A stretch of DNA of 56,532 nucleotides from Thalassotalea sp. ND16A (GCF_000764205.1 NZ_JQDZ01000043.1:1-56532), one strand, 5' to 3'; positions 7,480-18,425 are shown, counted from the stretch's first letter. The notes: generated by a model not told the origin, from the letters alone. Program-made: numbers and translations.

Positions 7480-8292
7480 TTAACTGCCAACTCGTATTGG
7501 CGCTGCTATTGAACGCAATGCGGTAATTACACTTAATGCGGTAATTCGGCCGGTTCCGGGGTTCTCTATCGTCGGTACGTTTTCAATGGTTAATGAAAAA
7601 CTGGCACTGTCGGCGTCAACGTCGATGTAATGAGTGTTGCGTGTTTTTGTTGGGTCGGCCCAAATTTCTAATTGCGTTTCATCGGCACCCACACCGGCTA
7701 AGCCTAGTGCGGCAGCAACATTTACATTTGATGGAAATTTTTCGGCACCTTCGCGGGCACTGCCTTTAAACACTTGCAAAGGCTCGCTCAGGTTGGAAAT
7801 ATCAATGTTATTTTCGATGATAAATTTTGCTTTGGTTAACGATGTTGGTGGCTTACGAGTCACCATTTTTACCGAGTGAATGGTACTTTCGGCTGCGGCT
7901 CTTACGGCATCAAGCCCAAGCAGGGCACCGGTTGCCAAAATAATTTGACCACCATTGGCTTTTGCTGTTTCGACAATTCCCGGGTGTTGTAAAATTGCCG
8001 CGCCACTAACCGTGACTAAAATTTTACCCTGTTTCAGCGTTGGCTCGGCAACACTCATAAATGCAGTGGTTGGGGCACATTCAACAATAACATCAACCAG
8101 ATCGACTAATTGATCAGCAGCGACAACCGCCACTGATTTAGCATAGCCATTTAAATTAGACTTTGCTTTGTCAAGGTTACCAGAGGTCACTGCCGTTAAT
8201 TCTAAGCCGTCCATGCCATCGTTTAAGGCTTGACCAACTACCTGGCCAATGGTGCCAAAACCGGCGATGCCTACTTTTAATGTTCTGTTCAT
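7480..8292 (-). CDS. Aspartate dehydrogenase-like (DUF108) oxidoreductase
   Basis: A 270-residue NAD(P)-dependent dehydrogenase. The N-terminal Rossmann motif is GIAGFGTIGQVV (residues about 7-18), and the C-terminal half is of the aspartate dehydrogenase type (KMVTRKPPTSLTKA, NVNVAAALGLAG, ENPGTGRITALSV). The start at 8292 gives the usual length; an upstream ATG at 8334 overlaps the TGTATACA operator region. Known members interconvert L-aspartate and iminoaspartate for NAD synthesis, but relatives in aromatic-degradation clusters may use other amino or imino acids. Operon with VOC, TauE and ferredoxin. Confidence 0.8.
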   Translation of the reverse strand: MNRTLKVGIAGFGTIGQVVGQALNDGMDGLELTAVTSGNLDKAKSNLNGYAKSVAVVAADQLVDLVDVIVECAPTTAFMSVAEPTLKQGKILVTVSGAAILQHPGIVETAKANGGQIILATGALLGLDAVRAAAESTIHSVKMVTRKPPTSLTKAKFIIENNIDISNLSEPLQVFKGSAREGAEKFPSNVNVAAALGLAGVGADETQLEIWADPTKTRNTHYIDVDADSASFSLTIENVPTIENPGTGRITALSVITALRSIAAPIRVGS

Positions 8293-8332
8293 AATGGTTT
8301 CAATCTTATTTGTTCTATTAATATCACATTCC

Positions 8333-8366
8333 ATACATGTATATAAAATGACTTGTTTGTATACAT
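8333..8366. promoter_or_regulatory. Operator pair upstream of the AspDH operon
   Basis: Two palindromes, ATACATGTAT (8333-8342) and TTGTATACAT (8357-8366), lie 41-74 bases before the start at 8292. The second is repeated exactly at 9777-9786 before the transporter gene. GTATAC-centred dyads are typical of GntR/FCD-type regulators; no such regulator gene is in the window. Confidence 0.55.
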
Positions 8367-8377
8367 AGTGAAGTGGC

Positions 8378-8413
8378 GGACCAAGAGATAATCACAGAGG
8401 TTATCCTTGGTCC
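8378..8413 (-). terminator. Hairpin downstream of the MFS gene
   Basis: GGACCAAG at 8378-8385 plus GATAA pairs with TTATCCTTGGTCC at 8401-8413, with one bulged base. It lies just after the minus-strand MFS stop and before the operator pair. This suggests that the transporter and the AspDH operon are separate transcripts. There is no clear U tract. Confidence 0.5.
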
Positions 8414-8424
8414 TGGGAGTTTAC

Positions 8425-9738
8425 TTACTGTTCGGCTTTTCTAACCGGCAATTCTGGGTACTTGCCCATCCTCAAGATGAGAATACAGGCGATGATCATT
8501 ATGCCTGACATTGACCAGAGCACTTCGGTATAACGGCCGGTAACATCATAGGCGATACCCATAATTAGTGGTCCGATACTGGCACCGAGTTTAAAACCTG
8601 AGTAGCCGTAACCGTATATAGCACCAAAGCTGCGCGGGCCAAAATAGCGACTGGTAAAATATGCCATAACATCAAATTCAGCACCAATGGCGATACCGAT
8701 CAAGCCAGTACACACAGCTGCTGCCGGGCCAGTGGCACCCATAGCAAATAATGCCAGACCAATGACCGGACCAAACATGAAAAACACGACCACAAATGGG
8801 GCAAAAAACTTATCCATTAAATAGCCGGCAAGTAAACGGCCGCCAACAATCGACATACCTAAATAAGCAAAAGTTCCTACCGCTTCTTTTAACGTTAAGC
8901 CCTGATCCATCATCATCGGCACCAAATGCACCAGTACCGTTGACGTGGTTAAACCGGTGATTAAAAAGGATGCGAACATTAACCAGAAGGTTTTTTGTTT
9001 TAATGCTTCTTTTGCGCTATATCCAACTTTTTCGCCGGAGTTAGCTACTGTTTCACTATTTTCTTTCGCTTCATTACTAACGCCATCTGCGTTTAAACCA
9101 AGATCTTGTGGCTGTTCTTTAAAGACAAAACGTACGATCGGTAATACCAATACCAAAATTAACACACCGATGGCGACATAGGCTTCGCGCCAGGTGTATA
9201 AATCAATAAAATAAGAGGCGATTAGTGGCACTATCGTTGTGCCGACACCAACGCCAGCAAGACCGATACCTAAGGCTAAGCCACGTTTTTTATCAAACCA
9301 ACTAACCAAGATTCTCGAATAGGTTAATGGCGCTGTACCCGCACCCATCACTGGAATTAAGATACACATCGCGTACAAGTGCCAAATTGACGGGGTCAGC
9401 AAAGACATCGATGCCATGGTGAAGGCAAAAGCGATGGTCGAAGGTACCATGATTTTCTTGACACCATATTTATCCACCAGGCTGCCGACGTAAGGGAAGA
9501 AGATAATGGCAGTAATGCCGATAACCGTAGCGCCCATCGATATTTGGCCCCGGCTCCAGCCAAAGCTGCTCTCAAATTCTTTAATAAACGTACCAAATGA
9601 CATGGCAATTACACTATAGCCAAATGACAGGCCAACGATAGTGCCTAACACTATCCACCAACCATAAAAAATCGATTTGTTTTGCATTGTTGTTTCTATC
9701 TCTTCTGTTGCTGGTGTTTCTAAAGTTTCACTGGACAT
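8425..9738 (-). CDS. MFS transporter (OxlT/monocarboxylate type)
   Basis: A 437-residue major facilitator with 12 membrane segments. It opens with the FYGWWIVLG helix typical of the OFA/monocarboxylate porter group, and has the loop motif GSLVDKYGVKKI near residue 85 and WFDKKRGLALGI near 145. ATG 9738 follows GAGGTGAG at good spacing, so the longer frame from 9798 is rejected; that stretch contains a TGTATACA operator instead. Sharing this operator with the AspDH operon suggests uptake of the compound these genes process, presumably a carboxylated or aromatic acid. Confidence 0.85.
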   Translation of the reverse strand: MSSETLETPATEEIETTMQNKSIFYGWWIVLGTIVGLSFGYSVIAMSFGTFIKEFESSFGWSRGQISMGATVIGITAIIFFPYVGSLVDKYGVKKIMVPSTIAFAFTMASMSLLTPSIWHLYAMCILIPVMGAGTAPLTYSRILVSWFDKKRGLALGIGLAGVGVGTTIVPLIASYFIDLYTWREAYVAIGVLILVLVLPIVRFVFKEQPQDLGLNADGVSNEAKENSETVANSGEKVGYSAKEALKQKTFWLMFASFLITGLTTSTVLVHLVPMMMDQGLTLKEAVGTFAYLGMSIVGGRLLAGYLMDKFFAPFVVVFFMFGPVIGLALFAMGATGPAAAVCTGLIGIAIGAEFDVMAYFTSRYFGPRSFGAIYGYGYSGFKLGASIGPLIMGIAYDVTGRYTEVLWSMSGIMIIACILILRMGKYPELPVRKAEQ

Positions 9739-9776
9739 GCTCACCTCGTTATTTGTCTGGATGCAAATTAAACTAA

Positions 9777-9786
9777 TTGTATACAT
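9777..9786. promoter_or_regulatory. TTGTATACAT operator
   Basis: Identical to 8357-8366. It is centred about 43 bases upstream of the MFS start codon, where a repressor would block the promoter. The shared site links the two minus-strand transcripts. Confidence 0.55.
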
Positions 9787-10166
9787 GGTAGCTGTCAAGT
9801 ATCTATTTTGTCGTTAACTATAATTTAACTGAGATAGCCTTTTGTCGTTTTATTCACTAATTTTACCGTTCGTTGGCTCTTTAAAGTCGCCACTTAGCGT
9901 TAATGTTACCCCGATTAAAATCTAGAAATTTTAGTAAATGCCAATGAAAATGCCTGTTGCCGGACGGTCGTGGAATTTTAACTAACCCGCTATGTAGGCG
10001 ACTAACGTTGCTGTTTTTTTCTTTAGCATACCGTAAAAACTGGCCGTGATAAAACCCATTGGCTATAACTTTTTGGTTATAGGTGAGGTGTTAAATATTA
10101 TTTTTATATTATGGCGTGGTTACGTAAAGTGAACTCATTCGCAAAAACTGTCCAAGAGAGCATTGA
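9787..10166. other. Intergenic region between divergent catabolic units
   Basis: About 380 bases with no ORF of note. It should contain the promoter of the plus-strand aromatic operon starting at 10167. I see no TGTATACA site here and no clear terminator or RNA, so the large operon may be controlled by a different signal than the divergent genes. Confidence 0.5.
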
Positions 10167-11645
10167 ATGAATACCACTATACCCCATGCCGGTTCTATTT
10201 TAAAAAACTACGTTGCCGGCGAGTTTACAGCCAGTGATAAGCTGTTTGAAAATATTAACCCGGTAGACGGTAGCATTATTAATCATGTTGCTGAAGCTGA
10301 TTCTGCCTTGGTAGATACCGCGGTGAAGTCGGCTCATGCGGCACTGCATGGTCCTTGGGGCAAGATGACTATGGATGAGCGTTGTGCCTTGTTACATAAA
10401 GTGGCCGATGGCATTGAAGCACGCTTTGATGAATTTGTTGCTGCTGAAATGGCCGATACCGGTAAATCATTATTTCAGGCACGCACCATTGATATCCCCA
10501 GAGGGGCGGCAAACTTTCGCATCTTTGCCGACATGGTCAAATCTCAATCAAGCGATTGTTTTCATACCGATACTCCAGATGGTAAGGGGGCATTAAATTA
10601 CGCGGTAAATAAACCGCTTGGTGTGGTTGCCGTTATCGCGCCGTGGAATTTACCATTATTACTGATGACCTGGAAACTCGCCCCTGCTATGGCCGCCGGC
10701 AATACCATTATTGCCAAGCCATCCGAAGAAACTCCGGCCACAGCGACTTTGTTAGCCGAAGTGATGCATGACGCCGGTATTCCTGGCGGTGTATTTAACT
10801 TGGTGCATGGCTTTGGGTATCAATCGGCCGGTGAATTTTTAACAACGCACCCTGGCGTCGATGCAGTGACGTTCACTGGCGAATCGAGTACCGGTTCCGC
10901 CATTATGAAAGCCAGTGCCGATGGCGTAAAAGCATTATCGTTTGAACTGGGTGGCAAAAATGCCGGCATTATTTTTGACGATTGTGATTTCGATGAAGCG
11001 GTAGCCGGTACGGCTCGCTCTGTGTTTACCAATGGCGGACAAGTCTGTTTATGTACCGAGCGCCTTTATGTACAACGCGCAATATTCGATAAGTTTGTTG
11101 CCGCCCTTAAAGACAAAGCCGAGGCGATAAAAATCGGCTGGCCGTTAGATGAAGACACGGATATGGGGCCGGTAATTTCTCATAAGCATCGCGACAAAGT
11201 ACTGTCCTATTTTGACAGCGCAAAAGTTGACGGCGCCACGGTAGTTACTGGTGGTGGCTATCCCGTGTTTAACGATGTTCGTGATAATGGTGCCTTTGTT
11301 CAACCGACGATATTTACCGGTTTGAGTGAAGACAGCAAGATTGTCAAAGAAGAGGTATTTGGACCGGTTTGCCACATTACCCCATTTGACGATGAAGATG
11401 AAGCCATCGCCATGGCCAACGATAGCAAATATGGCCTGGCAGCAACCGTGTGGACCACAAACTTACAACGAGCCCACCGAGTTGCCCAACAAATGGACGT
11501 GGGTATCTGTTGGGTCAATGCCTGGTACTTACGCGATTTGCGCACCCCATTTGGTGGCATGAAATTATCTGGTGTTGGCCGCGAAGGCGGAGTTCATTCA
11601 CTGAACTTCTATTCAGAGCCAACCAACATTTGCATCAAGCTTTAA
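10167..11645 (+). CDS. 2-aminomuconate 6-semialdehyde dehydrogenase
   Basis: A 492-residue NAD-dependent aldehyde dehydrogenase of the hydroxymuconic/aminomuconic semialdehyde group. Visible motifs are IAPWNLPLLLMTWKLAPAM (residues about 155-173), the catalytic Glu in SFELGGKNAG and the nucleophilic Cys in NGGQVCLCTERLYV. It heads a run of eight plus-strand genes for 3-hydroxyanthranilate breakdown. The ACMS decarboxylase and 2-aminomuconate deaminase downstream make 2-aminomuconate semialdehyde the likely substrate. A role on 2-hydroxymuconate semialdehyde is the main alternative. Confidence 0.88.
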   Translation: MNTTIPHAGSILKNYVAGEFTASDKLFENINPVDGSIINHVAEADSALVDTAVKSAHAALHGPWGKMTMDERCALLHKVADGIEARFDEFVAAEMADTGKSLFQARTIDIPRGAANFRIFADMVKSQSSDCFHTDTPDGKGALNYAVNKPLGVVAVIAPWNLPLLLMTWKLAPAMAAGNTIIAKPSEETPATATLLAEVMHDAGIPGGVFNLVHGFGYQSAGEFLTTHPGVDAVTFTGESSTGSAIMKASADGVKALSFELGGKNAGIIFDDCDFDEAVAGTARSVFTNGGQVCLCTERLYVQRAIFDKFVAALKDKAEAIKIGWPLDEDTDMGPVISHKHRDKVLSYFDSAKVDGATVVTGGGYPVFNDVRDNGAFVQPTIFTGLSEDSKIVKEEVFGPVCHITPFDDEDEAIAMANDSKYGLAATVWTTNLQRAHRVAQQMDVGICWVNAWYLRDLRTPFGGMKLSGVGREGGVHSLNFYSEPTNICIKL

Positions 11646-11742
11646 GCCGATAGCAAATAATTACCGTAACCAATACCGAAACAAATATTTTATTTCTGTT
11701 TTCAGAATTAGCAAAAAAATTAGTCATTATTAGGAATTAGCG

Positions 11743-12603
11743 ATGAGTCAACCAACAGCTAGTACAAGTCTCGCAGTAAACGAGAATGTCATTAAAGCCG
11801 CGCTGCAAATACGCACCGCGCATCAACAAGGACAACCTTGTGAGCCCGTTCGCGATTTACTGCCGGCGCAATGTTTAGCCTCGGCGTATGCAGTACAGCA
11901 ACTCAATACCGAGTATTTTCAACAACAAGGTCGTCGCGCCGTTGGCGTAAAAGCTGGATTGACTTCTAAAACCGTACAAAGCCAATTGGGGGTCAATCAA
12001 CCCGACTTTGGCGTGCTATATGCCGATATGTTTATTGGTGATGGCGAAACCGTTGCCTTAGATGCAGTCATGCAACCGAAAGCCGAAGCGGAAATTGCGC
12101 TGGTTCTAAAACACGATATTACCGTAAACGAGCCAACTGTGGTCGATATTATCAACGCCACCGCCTATGCCTTACCGGCGATCGAAATTGTCGGCAGTCG
12201 TATTGCCAATTGGGATATCAATATTGTCGATACCATCGCCGATAATGCTTCATCTGGCTTGTTTGTACTAGGCAGTAAACCGGTAGATCTAAAAGACATC
12301 GATTTGCGCCTCTGCGGCATGGTGATGGAACGTCGTGGTGAGCAAGTTTCAACTGGCGCTGGCCTGGCGTGTTTAGGCAACCCGTTAAACGCGGCAGTGT
12401 GGTTAGCCAAAACCTTCGTGCAAAACGGCTCGCCATTAAAAGCTGGCGATATTATTTTAACCGGGGCTTTAGGTCCTATGGTACAAGTTGCTCCCGGTGA
12501 TGTGGTAGAAACGCGAATTTCCGGTTTGGGCTCGGTCACTGTGGCATTTTCCCCCAGTCATACAAGCAGTACTGAAACGAATAACTCTGAGGAGCAAGCA
12601 TAA
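11743..12603 (+). CDS. 2-oxopent-4-enoate hydratase
   Basis: A 286-residue member of the hydratase/decarboxylase family (MhpD/XylJ-like). Conserved parts are [13 protein letters not shown] near residue 65, [11 protein letters not shown] near 108 and a C-terminal [12 protein letters not shown]. It hydrates 2-oxo-4-pentenoate to 4-hydroxy-2-oxovalerate. It is paired in the operon with a paralogue at 14794, as hydratase and decarboxylase are in other meta-cleavage pathways. The two could be swapped; this one is called hydratase because it sits directly beside the dehydrogenase and aldolase genes. Its stop overlaps the next ATG by one base. Confidence 0.75.
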   Translation: MSQPTASTSLAVNENVIKAALQIRTAHQQGQPCEPVRDLLPAQCLASAYAVQQLNTEYFQQQGRRAVGVKAGLTSKTVQSQLGVNQPDFGVLYADMFIGDGETVALDAVMQPKAEAEIALVLKHDITVNEPTVVDIINATAYALPAIEIVGSRIANWDINIVDTIADNASSGLFVLGSKPVDLKDIDLRLCGMVMERRGEQVSTGAGLACLGNPLNAAVWLAKTFVQNGSPLKAGDIILTGALGPMVQVAPGDVVETRISGLGSVTVAFSPSHTSSTETNNSEEQA

Positions 12604-13622
12604 TGGCACGTTCTCAAACTAAAACTACTTCACCTAAAACCAAGGTGGCGATCATCGGTTCCGGCAACATTGGCACCGATCTAATGATTAAAATCTTACG
12701 CACTTCAAACACGCTGGAAATGGCGGCTATGGTAGGTATTGATGAAAATTCAGATGGCCTGGCACGAGCGAAAAAATTTGGCGTGGCGACTACCCATGAA
12801 GGTATTGAAGGATTAGTTAATTTGGCCGAGTTTGACGACATTAAAATTGTCTTTGATGCAACGTCTGCCTACGCTCACCAGCATCACAATGAAATATTAC
12901 AACGTCATAACAAGCAAGTGATCGACTTAACGCCAGCAGCGATTGGTCCATACACCGTACCTGTGGTGAACCTTGAGCAAATCCTGCAACAAAGCCCGGA
13001 GCAAGCCAATGTCAATATGGTAACTTGCGGCGGTCAGGCAACTATCCCTATGGTGGCCGCTATCAGTAAACTGGCCAAGGTCCATTATGCTGAAATCGTC
13101 GCATCCATTGCTTCAAAATCGGCCGGTCCTGGTACTCGTGCCAATATTGATGAGTTTACTCAAACCACCTCTCGTGCCATTGAGCAAGTGGGCGGTGCCG
13201 CCAAAGGCAAGGCGATTATTATTATGAATCCGGCGGAGCCGCCAATGATGATGCGGGACACTGTCCTGGTATTAAGTGAATTACCAGAACAAGCCGGTAC
13301 CAGCGAAGCTGAAATTCAGGCATCAATTGAAGAAATGGCCGCCAAGGTTCAGTCATACGTACCAGGCTATCGATTAAAACAGCAAGTGCAGTTTGAACGT
13401 TTTGAGGCTGATGCACCATTGCACATTCCGGGCTACGGGGATTTTGTTGGCCTTAAATCGGCAGTTTTCCTGGAAGTCGAAGGCGCAGCCCATTATTTGC
13501 CAGCGTACGCCGGTAACCTGGACATCATGACCTCTGCCGCCCTTGGCACCGCAGAAAAAATTGCCGACATCAAGTTTAGCAAAGCGGATGTTGCCCCATT
13601 AGCGGCTGGCACCCCAGCGTAA
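12603..13622 (+). CDS. Acetaldehyde dehydrogenase (acylating)
   Basis: A 339-residue enzyme of the MhpF/DmpF/XylQ type that oxidises acetaldehyde to acetyl-CoA with NAD and CoA. The Rossmann motif [16 protein letters not shown] is at residues about 16-31, and the catalytic Cys lies in [12 protein letters not shown] near 140. Length is slightly above the usual 310 because of a polar N-terminal extension and tail. It normally forms a channelling complex with the aldolase encoded next (13632). Confidence 0.93.
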   Translation: MARSQTKTTSPKTKVAIIGSGNIGTDLMIKILRTSNTLEMAAMVGIDENSDGLARAKKFGVATTHEGIEGLVNLAEFDDIKIVFDATSAYAHQHHNEILQRHNKQVIDLTPAAIGPYTVPVVNLEQILQQSPEQANVNMVTCGGQATIPMVAAISKLAKVHYAEIVASIASKSAGPGTRANIDEFTQTTSRAIEQVGGAAKGKAIIIMNPAEPPMMMRDTVLVLSELPEQAGTSEAEIQASIEEMAAKVQSYVPGYRLKQQVQFERFEADAPLHIPGYGDFVGLKSAVFLEVEGAAHYLPAYAGNLDIMTSAALGTAEKIADIKFSKADVAPLAAGTPA

Positions 13623-13631
13623 GGAATTATT

Positions 13632-14741
13632 ATGAGCAAGTTAACTAATTCATCATCAGAAACTGCAATTGCAGCGGCAACAGATGCCAAAAAATTATAC
13701 ATCCAGGATGTTACATTGCGCGATGGCATGCATGCCATTCGTCACATGTACTCCATCGATCATGTTCAAGCGATCGCCAAGGCCATAGACAAAGCCGGTG
13801 TCGATGCCATTGAAGTCGCTCATGGCGATGGACTGGGCGGCGCAAGTTTTAACTATGGCTTTGGCGCTCACACCGATAAAGAATGGATAGAAGCCGTGAG
13901 CGACGTGATTGAACACACCAAATTAACCACGTTGATTTTGCCCGGAATTGCGGTCAAAGAAGATTTAAAGTGGGCCTGGGACTCTGGCGTACGTTCGGTA
14001 CGTATTGCCACCCATTGTACCGAAGCCGATGTTGCCAAACAGCACATTGAATATGCGCGCGAACTGGGCATGGACACTTGTGGCTTTTTAATGATGTCGC
14101 ACATGAGCTCACCGGAAAAGCTGGCTCAGCAAGCCAAGTTAATGGAATCGTACGGCGCCCAATGTGTGTATATCACCGATTCCGGCGGCGCGATGAATAT
14201 GGACGATATTGCCGCCAGAGCAAAAGCCTACAAAGCAATATTAAAACCAGAAACTGAATTAGGCATTCATGCCCATCATAATTTATCGCTTGGTGTGGCT
14301 AATTCCATCGTTGCTGCGCAACATGGCGTTACTCGTATCGATGCCTCATTGGCAGGCATGGGAGCCGGTGCCGGTAATGCACCGTTAGAAGTATTCATTG
14401 CTGCGGCATCTCGCCTTGGCTGGGATCATGGCACTGATTTATACACGTTAATGGATGCTGCTGACGATCTGGTTCGTCCGTTGCAAGACCGGCCGGTACA
14501 AGTAGACAGAGAAACATTATCACTAGGTTATGCCGGCGTGTACTCAAGCTTCTTACGTCATGCCGAAAAGGCAGCGGCTACTTACGGTTTAGATACCCGC
14601 GAGATTTTAGTTGAGCTCGGCGATCGTAAAATGGTCGGTGGCCAGGAAGATATGATCGTTGATGTGGCACTGGATTTGTTGCGTAAAAAACAACTAGATA
14701 AACAAGCACACACTAACCACAGTATTTCGCAACGAGCCTAG
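13632..14741 (+). CDS. 4-hydroxy-2-oxovalerate aldolase
   Basis: A 369-residue DRE-TIM metallolyase (MhpE/DmpG/XylK type) that splits 4-hydroxy-2-oxovalerate to pyruvate and acetaldehyde. The signature [14 protein letters not shown] is at residues about 28-41, and the metal-binding HAHHN near 214-218. RBS AAGGA precedes the ATG. It follows its partner acetaldehyde dehydrogenase by nine bases. Its TAG stop is completed by the first base of a short repeat remnant at 14741-14774, so the C-terminal end may have been trimmed or altered by insertion. Confidence 0.93.
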   Translation: MSKLTNSSSETAIAAATDAKKLYIQDVTLRDGMHAIRHMYSIDHVQAIAKAIDKAGVDAIEVAHGDGLGGASFNYGFGAHTDKEWIEAVSDVIEHTKLTTLILPGIAVKEDLKWAWDSGVRSVRIATHCTEADVAKQHIEYARELGMDTCGFLMMSHMSSPEKLAQQAKLMESYGAQCVYITDSGGAMNMDDIAARAKAYKAILKPETELGIHAHHNLSLGVANSIVAAQHGVTRIDASLAGMGAGAGNAPLEVFIAAASRLGWDHGTDLYTLMDAADDLVRPLQDRPVQVDRETLSLGYAGVYSSFLRHAEKAAATYGLDTREILVELGDRKMVGGQEDMIVDVALDLLRKKQLDKQAHTNHSISQRA

Positions 14742-14774
14742 GGGCTGTTGATCTTTGCGGTACAAATCAGACCC
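14741..14774. repeat. Deleted remnant of the 2569-2831 element
   Basis: GGGGCTGTTGATCTTTGCGG followed by TACAAA, then CAGACCC: the left end and extreme right end of the 263-bp element with the middle missing. TA flanks it on both sides. It lies between two operon genes and does not interrupt a frame. Confidence 0.7.
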
Positions 14775-14793
14775 TAATAAAGAGAACTAAACC

Positions 14794-15594
14794 ATGAGCA
14801 ATTTAAAACTTTCAAACCATAGCGTTGATGAAAAAATCAGTGTGTTAGCCAAACAGGTAGACGATGCGGCGTTTCACGCGCGAGCAATAATGCAATTATC
14901 GGAACAAGGCTATCCGTTATCTTTGGCCGAAGCATACCATGTGCAAGACCAATCTCTTGGTCGTCGTCTGGCGCGAGGAGAGCAACAAGTAGGCATTAAA
15001 ATGGGCTTTACCAGCCGCGCCAAAATGATCCAAATGGGGGTCGATGACATGATTTGGGGCCCATTAACCGATGAAATGTTTATTGAAGAGGGCGGCGAAG
15101 TTGCTCTTGATAAGTTTATCCACCCAAGAGTCGAGCCTGAGATCGCCTTTTTATTGAAAAAGCCCTTATCGGGTAACGTTACCCTGGCCGAAGTCATGGC
15201 TGCGGTGGAAGCGGTGGCACCAGCATTAGAAGTTATTGATTCACGTTACAACAACTTTAAGTTTTCGCTGGAAGATGTTGTTGCCGATAACTGTTCTTCG
15301 TCGGGCTTTACCATCGGTGCCTGGCAACAAGCCGGGCTGGATTTGTCAAACCTTGGCATGGTGATGGAATTTGACGGCAAAGCAGTGCAAATAGGTTCGA
15401 GTGCCGCAATTTTAGGCAACCCTTACCGTTCGCTTGCTGCCGCCGCAAGAGTTGCCGGTGAAGCTGGCAAGGTATTACCTGCAGGCTCTATTGTATTAGC
15501 CGGGGCAGCAACTGCTGCACAAGCACTGACACCGGGTGTTCATGTGAAATTGCATTGTGAAAAATTAGGCGTTGCCGAATTTAGCGTTGTTTAA
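14794..15594 (+). CDS. 2-oxo-3-hexenedioate (4-oxalocrotonate) decarboxylase
   Basis: A 266-residue protein of the same hydratase/decarboxylase family as the 11743 gene. Family blocks seen are [18 protein letters not shown] (about residue 66), [15 protein letters not shown] (about 109) and a C-terminal [12 protein letters not shown]. After the deaminase converts 2-aminomuconate to the oxo acid, this enzyme would decarboxylate it to 2-oxopent-4-enoate for the hydratase. Assignment as decarboxylase rests on its place next to the deaminase and ACMS decarboxylase genes. Confidence 0.75.
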   Translation: MSNLKLSNHSVDEKISVLAKQVDDAAFHARAIMQLSEQGYPLSLAEAYHVQDQSLGRRLARGEQQVGIKMGFTSRAKMIQMGVDDMIWGPLTDEMFIEEGGEVALDKFIHPRVEPEIAFLLKKPLSGNVTLAEVMAAVEAVAPALEVIDSRYNNFKFSLEDVVADNCSSSGFTIGAWQQAGLDLSNLGMVMEFDGKAVQIGSSAAILGNPYRSLAAAARVAGEAGKVLPAGSIVLAGAATAAQALTPGVHVKLHCEKLGVAEFSVV

Positions 15595-15664
15595 CTTATC
15601 AAAGATTAAAATCAAAGAGTTTAATTTAGCGGTTAAATCTCCGTTTACAAAAAAAGGTAAAACC

Positions 15665-16096
15665 ATGACTAACAATACAGCAAGCAGCGATTGCCAGGTG
15701 ATCAAAGGCAAAGCGAAACCGCGAGGCCGTTTTCCCCATTACAAACGCGCTGGCGACTTCATCTATGTTTCCGGTACCAGCTCACGCTTACCCGATAACA
15801 GTTTTGTTGGCGTTGAAGTGGACGAAATGGGCGCCACCAACTTATCAATCAAAGCCCAAACCCGCGCGGTTATCGATAACATCAGTGATATCTTGCAACA
15901 GGCCGGTGCGGACTTATCCAATGTGGTCGAAGTGAGCAGTTACTTAGTGAACATCAACGATTTTGCCGGTTACAACCAGGTATATGGCGAGTACTTTGAT
16001 GAGTCGGGTCCGGCCCGTACCACAGTGGCGGTACACCAGTTACCACACCCGCATTTATTAATTGAAATTAAAGTCGTGGCCTATAAACCACTGTAG
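15665..16096 (+). CDS. 2-aminomuconate deaminase (RidA family)
   Basis: A 143-residue RidA/YjgF-fold protein. The start [17 protein letters not shown], the [12 protein letters not shown] block and the C-terminal [11 protein letters not shown] match the aminomuconate deaminase branch. It hydrolyses 2-aminomuconate to 4-oxalocrotonate and ammonia. ATG 15665 is chosen; a longer frame from 15572 would overlap the preceding gene and add a non-conserved leader. It is flanked by the decarboxylase and the 3HAO genes. Confidence 0.87.
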   Translation: MTNNTASSDCQVIKGKAKPRGRFPHYKRAGDFIYVSGTSSRLPDNSFVGVEVDEMGATNLSIKAQTRAVIDNISDILQQAGADLSNVVEVSSYLVNINDFAGYNQVYGEYFDESGPARTTVAVHQLPHPHLLIEIKVVAYKPL

Positions 16097-16648
<552 letters not shown>

Positions 16649-16702
16649 TAGCAACACAAGAAACACACATAAATTTACACTGCATAAAACATAGGAAGTA
16701 TC

Positions 16703-17695
16703 ATGAGTATAGTAGACATGCACACCCACTTTTTGCCGAAACAATGGCCAGATCTCGCCAATAAATTTGGCGGAGGCGAATGGCCCTGGATGCGCCATAC
16801 CGAGCCAGGTAAGGCGATGTTAATGCTTGGCGATAAAGATTTTCGTCCGGTATACGAAGCTTGCTGGAATCCGGCGGTACGCATAGAAGAAATGGACCGT
16901 GACGGTATTGATATTCAAGTGATGTGTGCCACACCGCTATTGTTTGCCTATGCAAAAAAAGCGGAAGAGGCGCACGAGTGTGCGAAGATATTTAACGATT
17001 TAGCGTTAGATATCTGTAGCCACGATAACAATCGCTTAAAAGCCCTGGCGCAAGTGCCATTGCAAGATATTGATAAGTCATGTGAAGAAGTGTCTCGCGC
17101 CGCCAAAAACGGCCATGTAGGCGTGCAAATTGGCAACCACGTCGGTGATAAAAACCTGGATGATGAAGGCTTAGTAACGTTTTTACAACACTGTGCCAGT
17201 GAGAATATTTCTGTACTTGTTCACCCTTGGGATATGCTAGGTGGCGACAGAATGCCGAAATATATGCTGCAATGGTTGGTGGCAATGCCCGCAGAAACTC
17301 AGTTATCGATTTTATCGCTTATTTTATCGGGTGCATTCGAGCGTATTTCCAAAGACTTGAAATTATGTTTTGCCCATGGCGGCGGCAGTTTTGCTTTCCA
17401 GCTAGGACGAGTAGACAATGCCTGGCGTCATCGCGACATCGTTCGCCAAGATTGTCCCAATCTGCCTTCGTCTTACACTGACCGTTTCTTTGTTGATTCT
17501 GCCGTGTTCTCTGACGAGTCATTGCAATTACTGACGAATGTTATGGGCGAAGACAGAGTATTACTTGGCTCGGATTCACCATTCCCGTTGGGCGAGCAAC
17601 GTGTTGGTACTTTAGTCAGAGAAAACAAAGTATTAAGCGATAGTGCCAAACGAAAAATAATGGGCTTAAATGCGATGGAGTTCTTTAACCTTTAA
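16703..17695 (+). CDS. nbaD: 2-amino-3-carboxymuconate-6-semialdehyde decarboxylase (ACMSD)
   Basis: A 330-residue amidohydrolase-fold decarboxylase. Zinc ligands are visible as HTH at residues 7-9, His in LVHPWDM near 175, His in CFAHGGGS near 225 and Asp in LGSDSPFP near 290. It removes the carboxyl group of ACMS to give 2-aminomuconate semialdehyde and keeps it from cyclising to quinolinate. AGGAAG precedes ATG 16703. It closes the catabolic gene set. Confidence 0.92.
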   Translation: MSIVDMHTHFLPKQWPDLANKFGGGEWPWMRHTEPGKAMLMLGDKDFRPVYEACWNPAVRIEEMDRDGIDIQVMCATPLLFAYAKKAEEAHECAKIFNDLALDICSHDNNRLKALAQVPLQDIDKSCEEVSRAAKNGHVGVQIGNHVGDKNLDDEGLVTFLQHCASENISVLVHPWDMLGGDRMPKYMLQWLVAMPAETQLSILSLILSGAFERISKDLKLCFAHGGGSFAFQLGRVDNAWRHRDIVRQDCPNLPSSYTDRFFVDSAVFSDESLQLLTNVMGEDRVLLGSDSPFPLGEQRVGTLVRENKVLSDSAKRKIMGLNAMEFFNL

Positions 17696-17766
17696 GCTCC
17701 AGAGTGGCTAAAAGAGTATGTTATAGTACTCGCCTTAACCTTCATTGAGACAGGAATTAGAACGTA

Positions 17767-18378
17767 GTGAACAGTATTAAAGTTGCTGGTAAATCAGTAA
17801 CACCATCAAAACTAGTTTGTATTGGTCGAAATTACGTCGACCATATCCATGAGTTGGGCAATGAAATCCCTGATGATATGGTGGTATTTATTAAGCCCAA
17901 TTCGGCGATAAGCAATGAACTAAATTCTTACCATCAAGAACCATTACATTTTGAAGGTGAATTGTGTTTTGTTTATCAAGCAGGCAAGTTTAGCGCCGTT
18001 GGTTTTGGCCTGGATTTAACCAAACGTGGCTTACAATCAACATTAAAAGCCAAGGGCTTGCCGTGGGAGCGGGCGAAAGCGTTTACCGGCTCTGCCGTGT
18101 TTTCCGACTTTGTCGCCATTGACCGCATTGATGCGTCATTGTCTTTAGAGCTCAGTATTGACGGAGATGTCGCCCAATCTGGCGGTGTTGAGTTAATGAT
18201 GTATAAACCCGATGACATTCTCAACGAATTGCAAACCTTTATCGAATTGGAAGATGGCGATGTAGTCATGACAGGTACGCCGAAAGGGGTTGGGGTTATT
18301 CAACCTGGAGCTACATTTGCCGCGAAAGTGATAGCTGGCAATGAACAACTGTTAGCCCATAGTTGGCAGGCGAAATAG
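17767..18378 (+). CDS. Fumarylacetoacetate hydrolase-family protein (FAHD1-like)
   Basis: A 203-residue FAH-fold protein. CIGRNYVDHIHELGNE is at residues about 18-33, and metal ligands lie in HFEGELCFVY (about 59-68). Small members act as acylpyruvate hydrolases or oxaloacetate decarboxylases. GTG 17767 is the likely start. It follows ACMSD by 71 bases on the same strand; it could process 2-oxo acids from the pathway or be an unrelated housekeeping gene. Confidence 0.82.
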   Translation: MNSIKVAGKSVTPSKLVCIGRNYVDHIHELGNEIPDDMVVFIKPNSAISNELNSYHQEPLHFEGELCFVYQAGKFSAVGFGLDLTKRGLQSTLKAKGLPWERAKAFTGSAVFSDFVAIDRIDASLSLELSIDGDVAQSGGVELMMYKPDDILNELQTFIELEDGDVVMTGTPKGVGVIQPGATFAAKVIAGNEQLLAHSWQAK

Positions 18379-18387
18379 CCGCACTGA

Positions 18388-18419
18388 ATCATCAAGAAGG
18401 TGTTTACCTTCTTGATGAT
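18388..18419. terminator. Convergent hairpin terminator
   Basis: A 14-bp perfect stem (ATCATCAAGAAGGT with its complement, 4-base loop) between two convergent genes. U tracts are poor, but the position suits termination from both sides. Confidence 0.6.
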
Positions 18420-18425
18420 AAATGA

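Noticed and set aside
11300-11562. Antisense and alternate-frame ORFs in the aromatic operon
   Set aside because: All overlap confidently identified enzymes and lack start signals.
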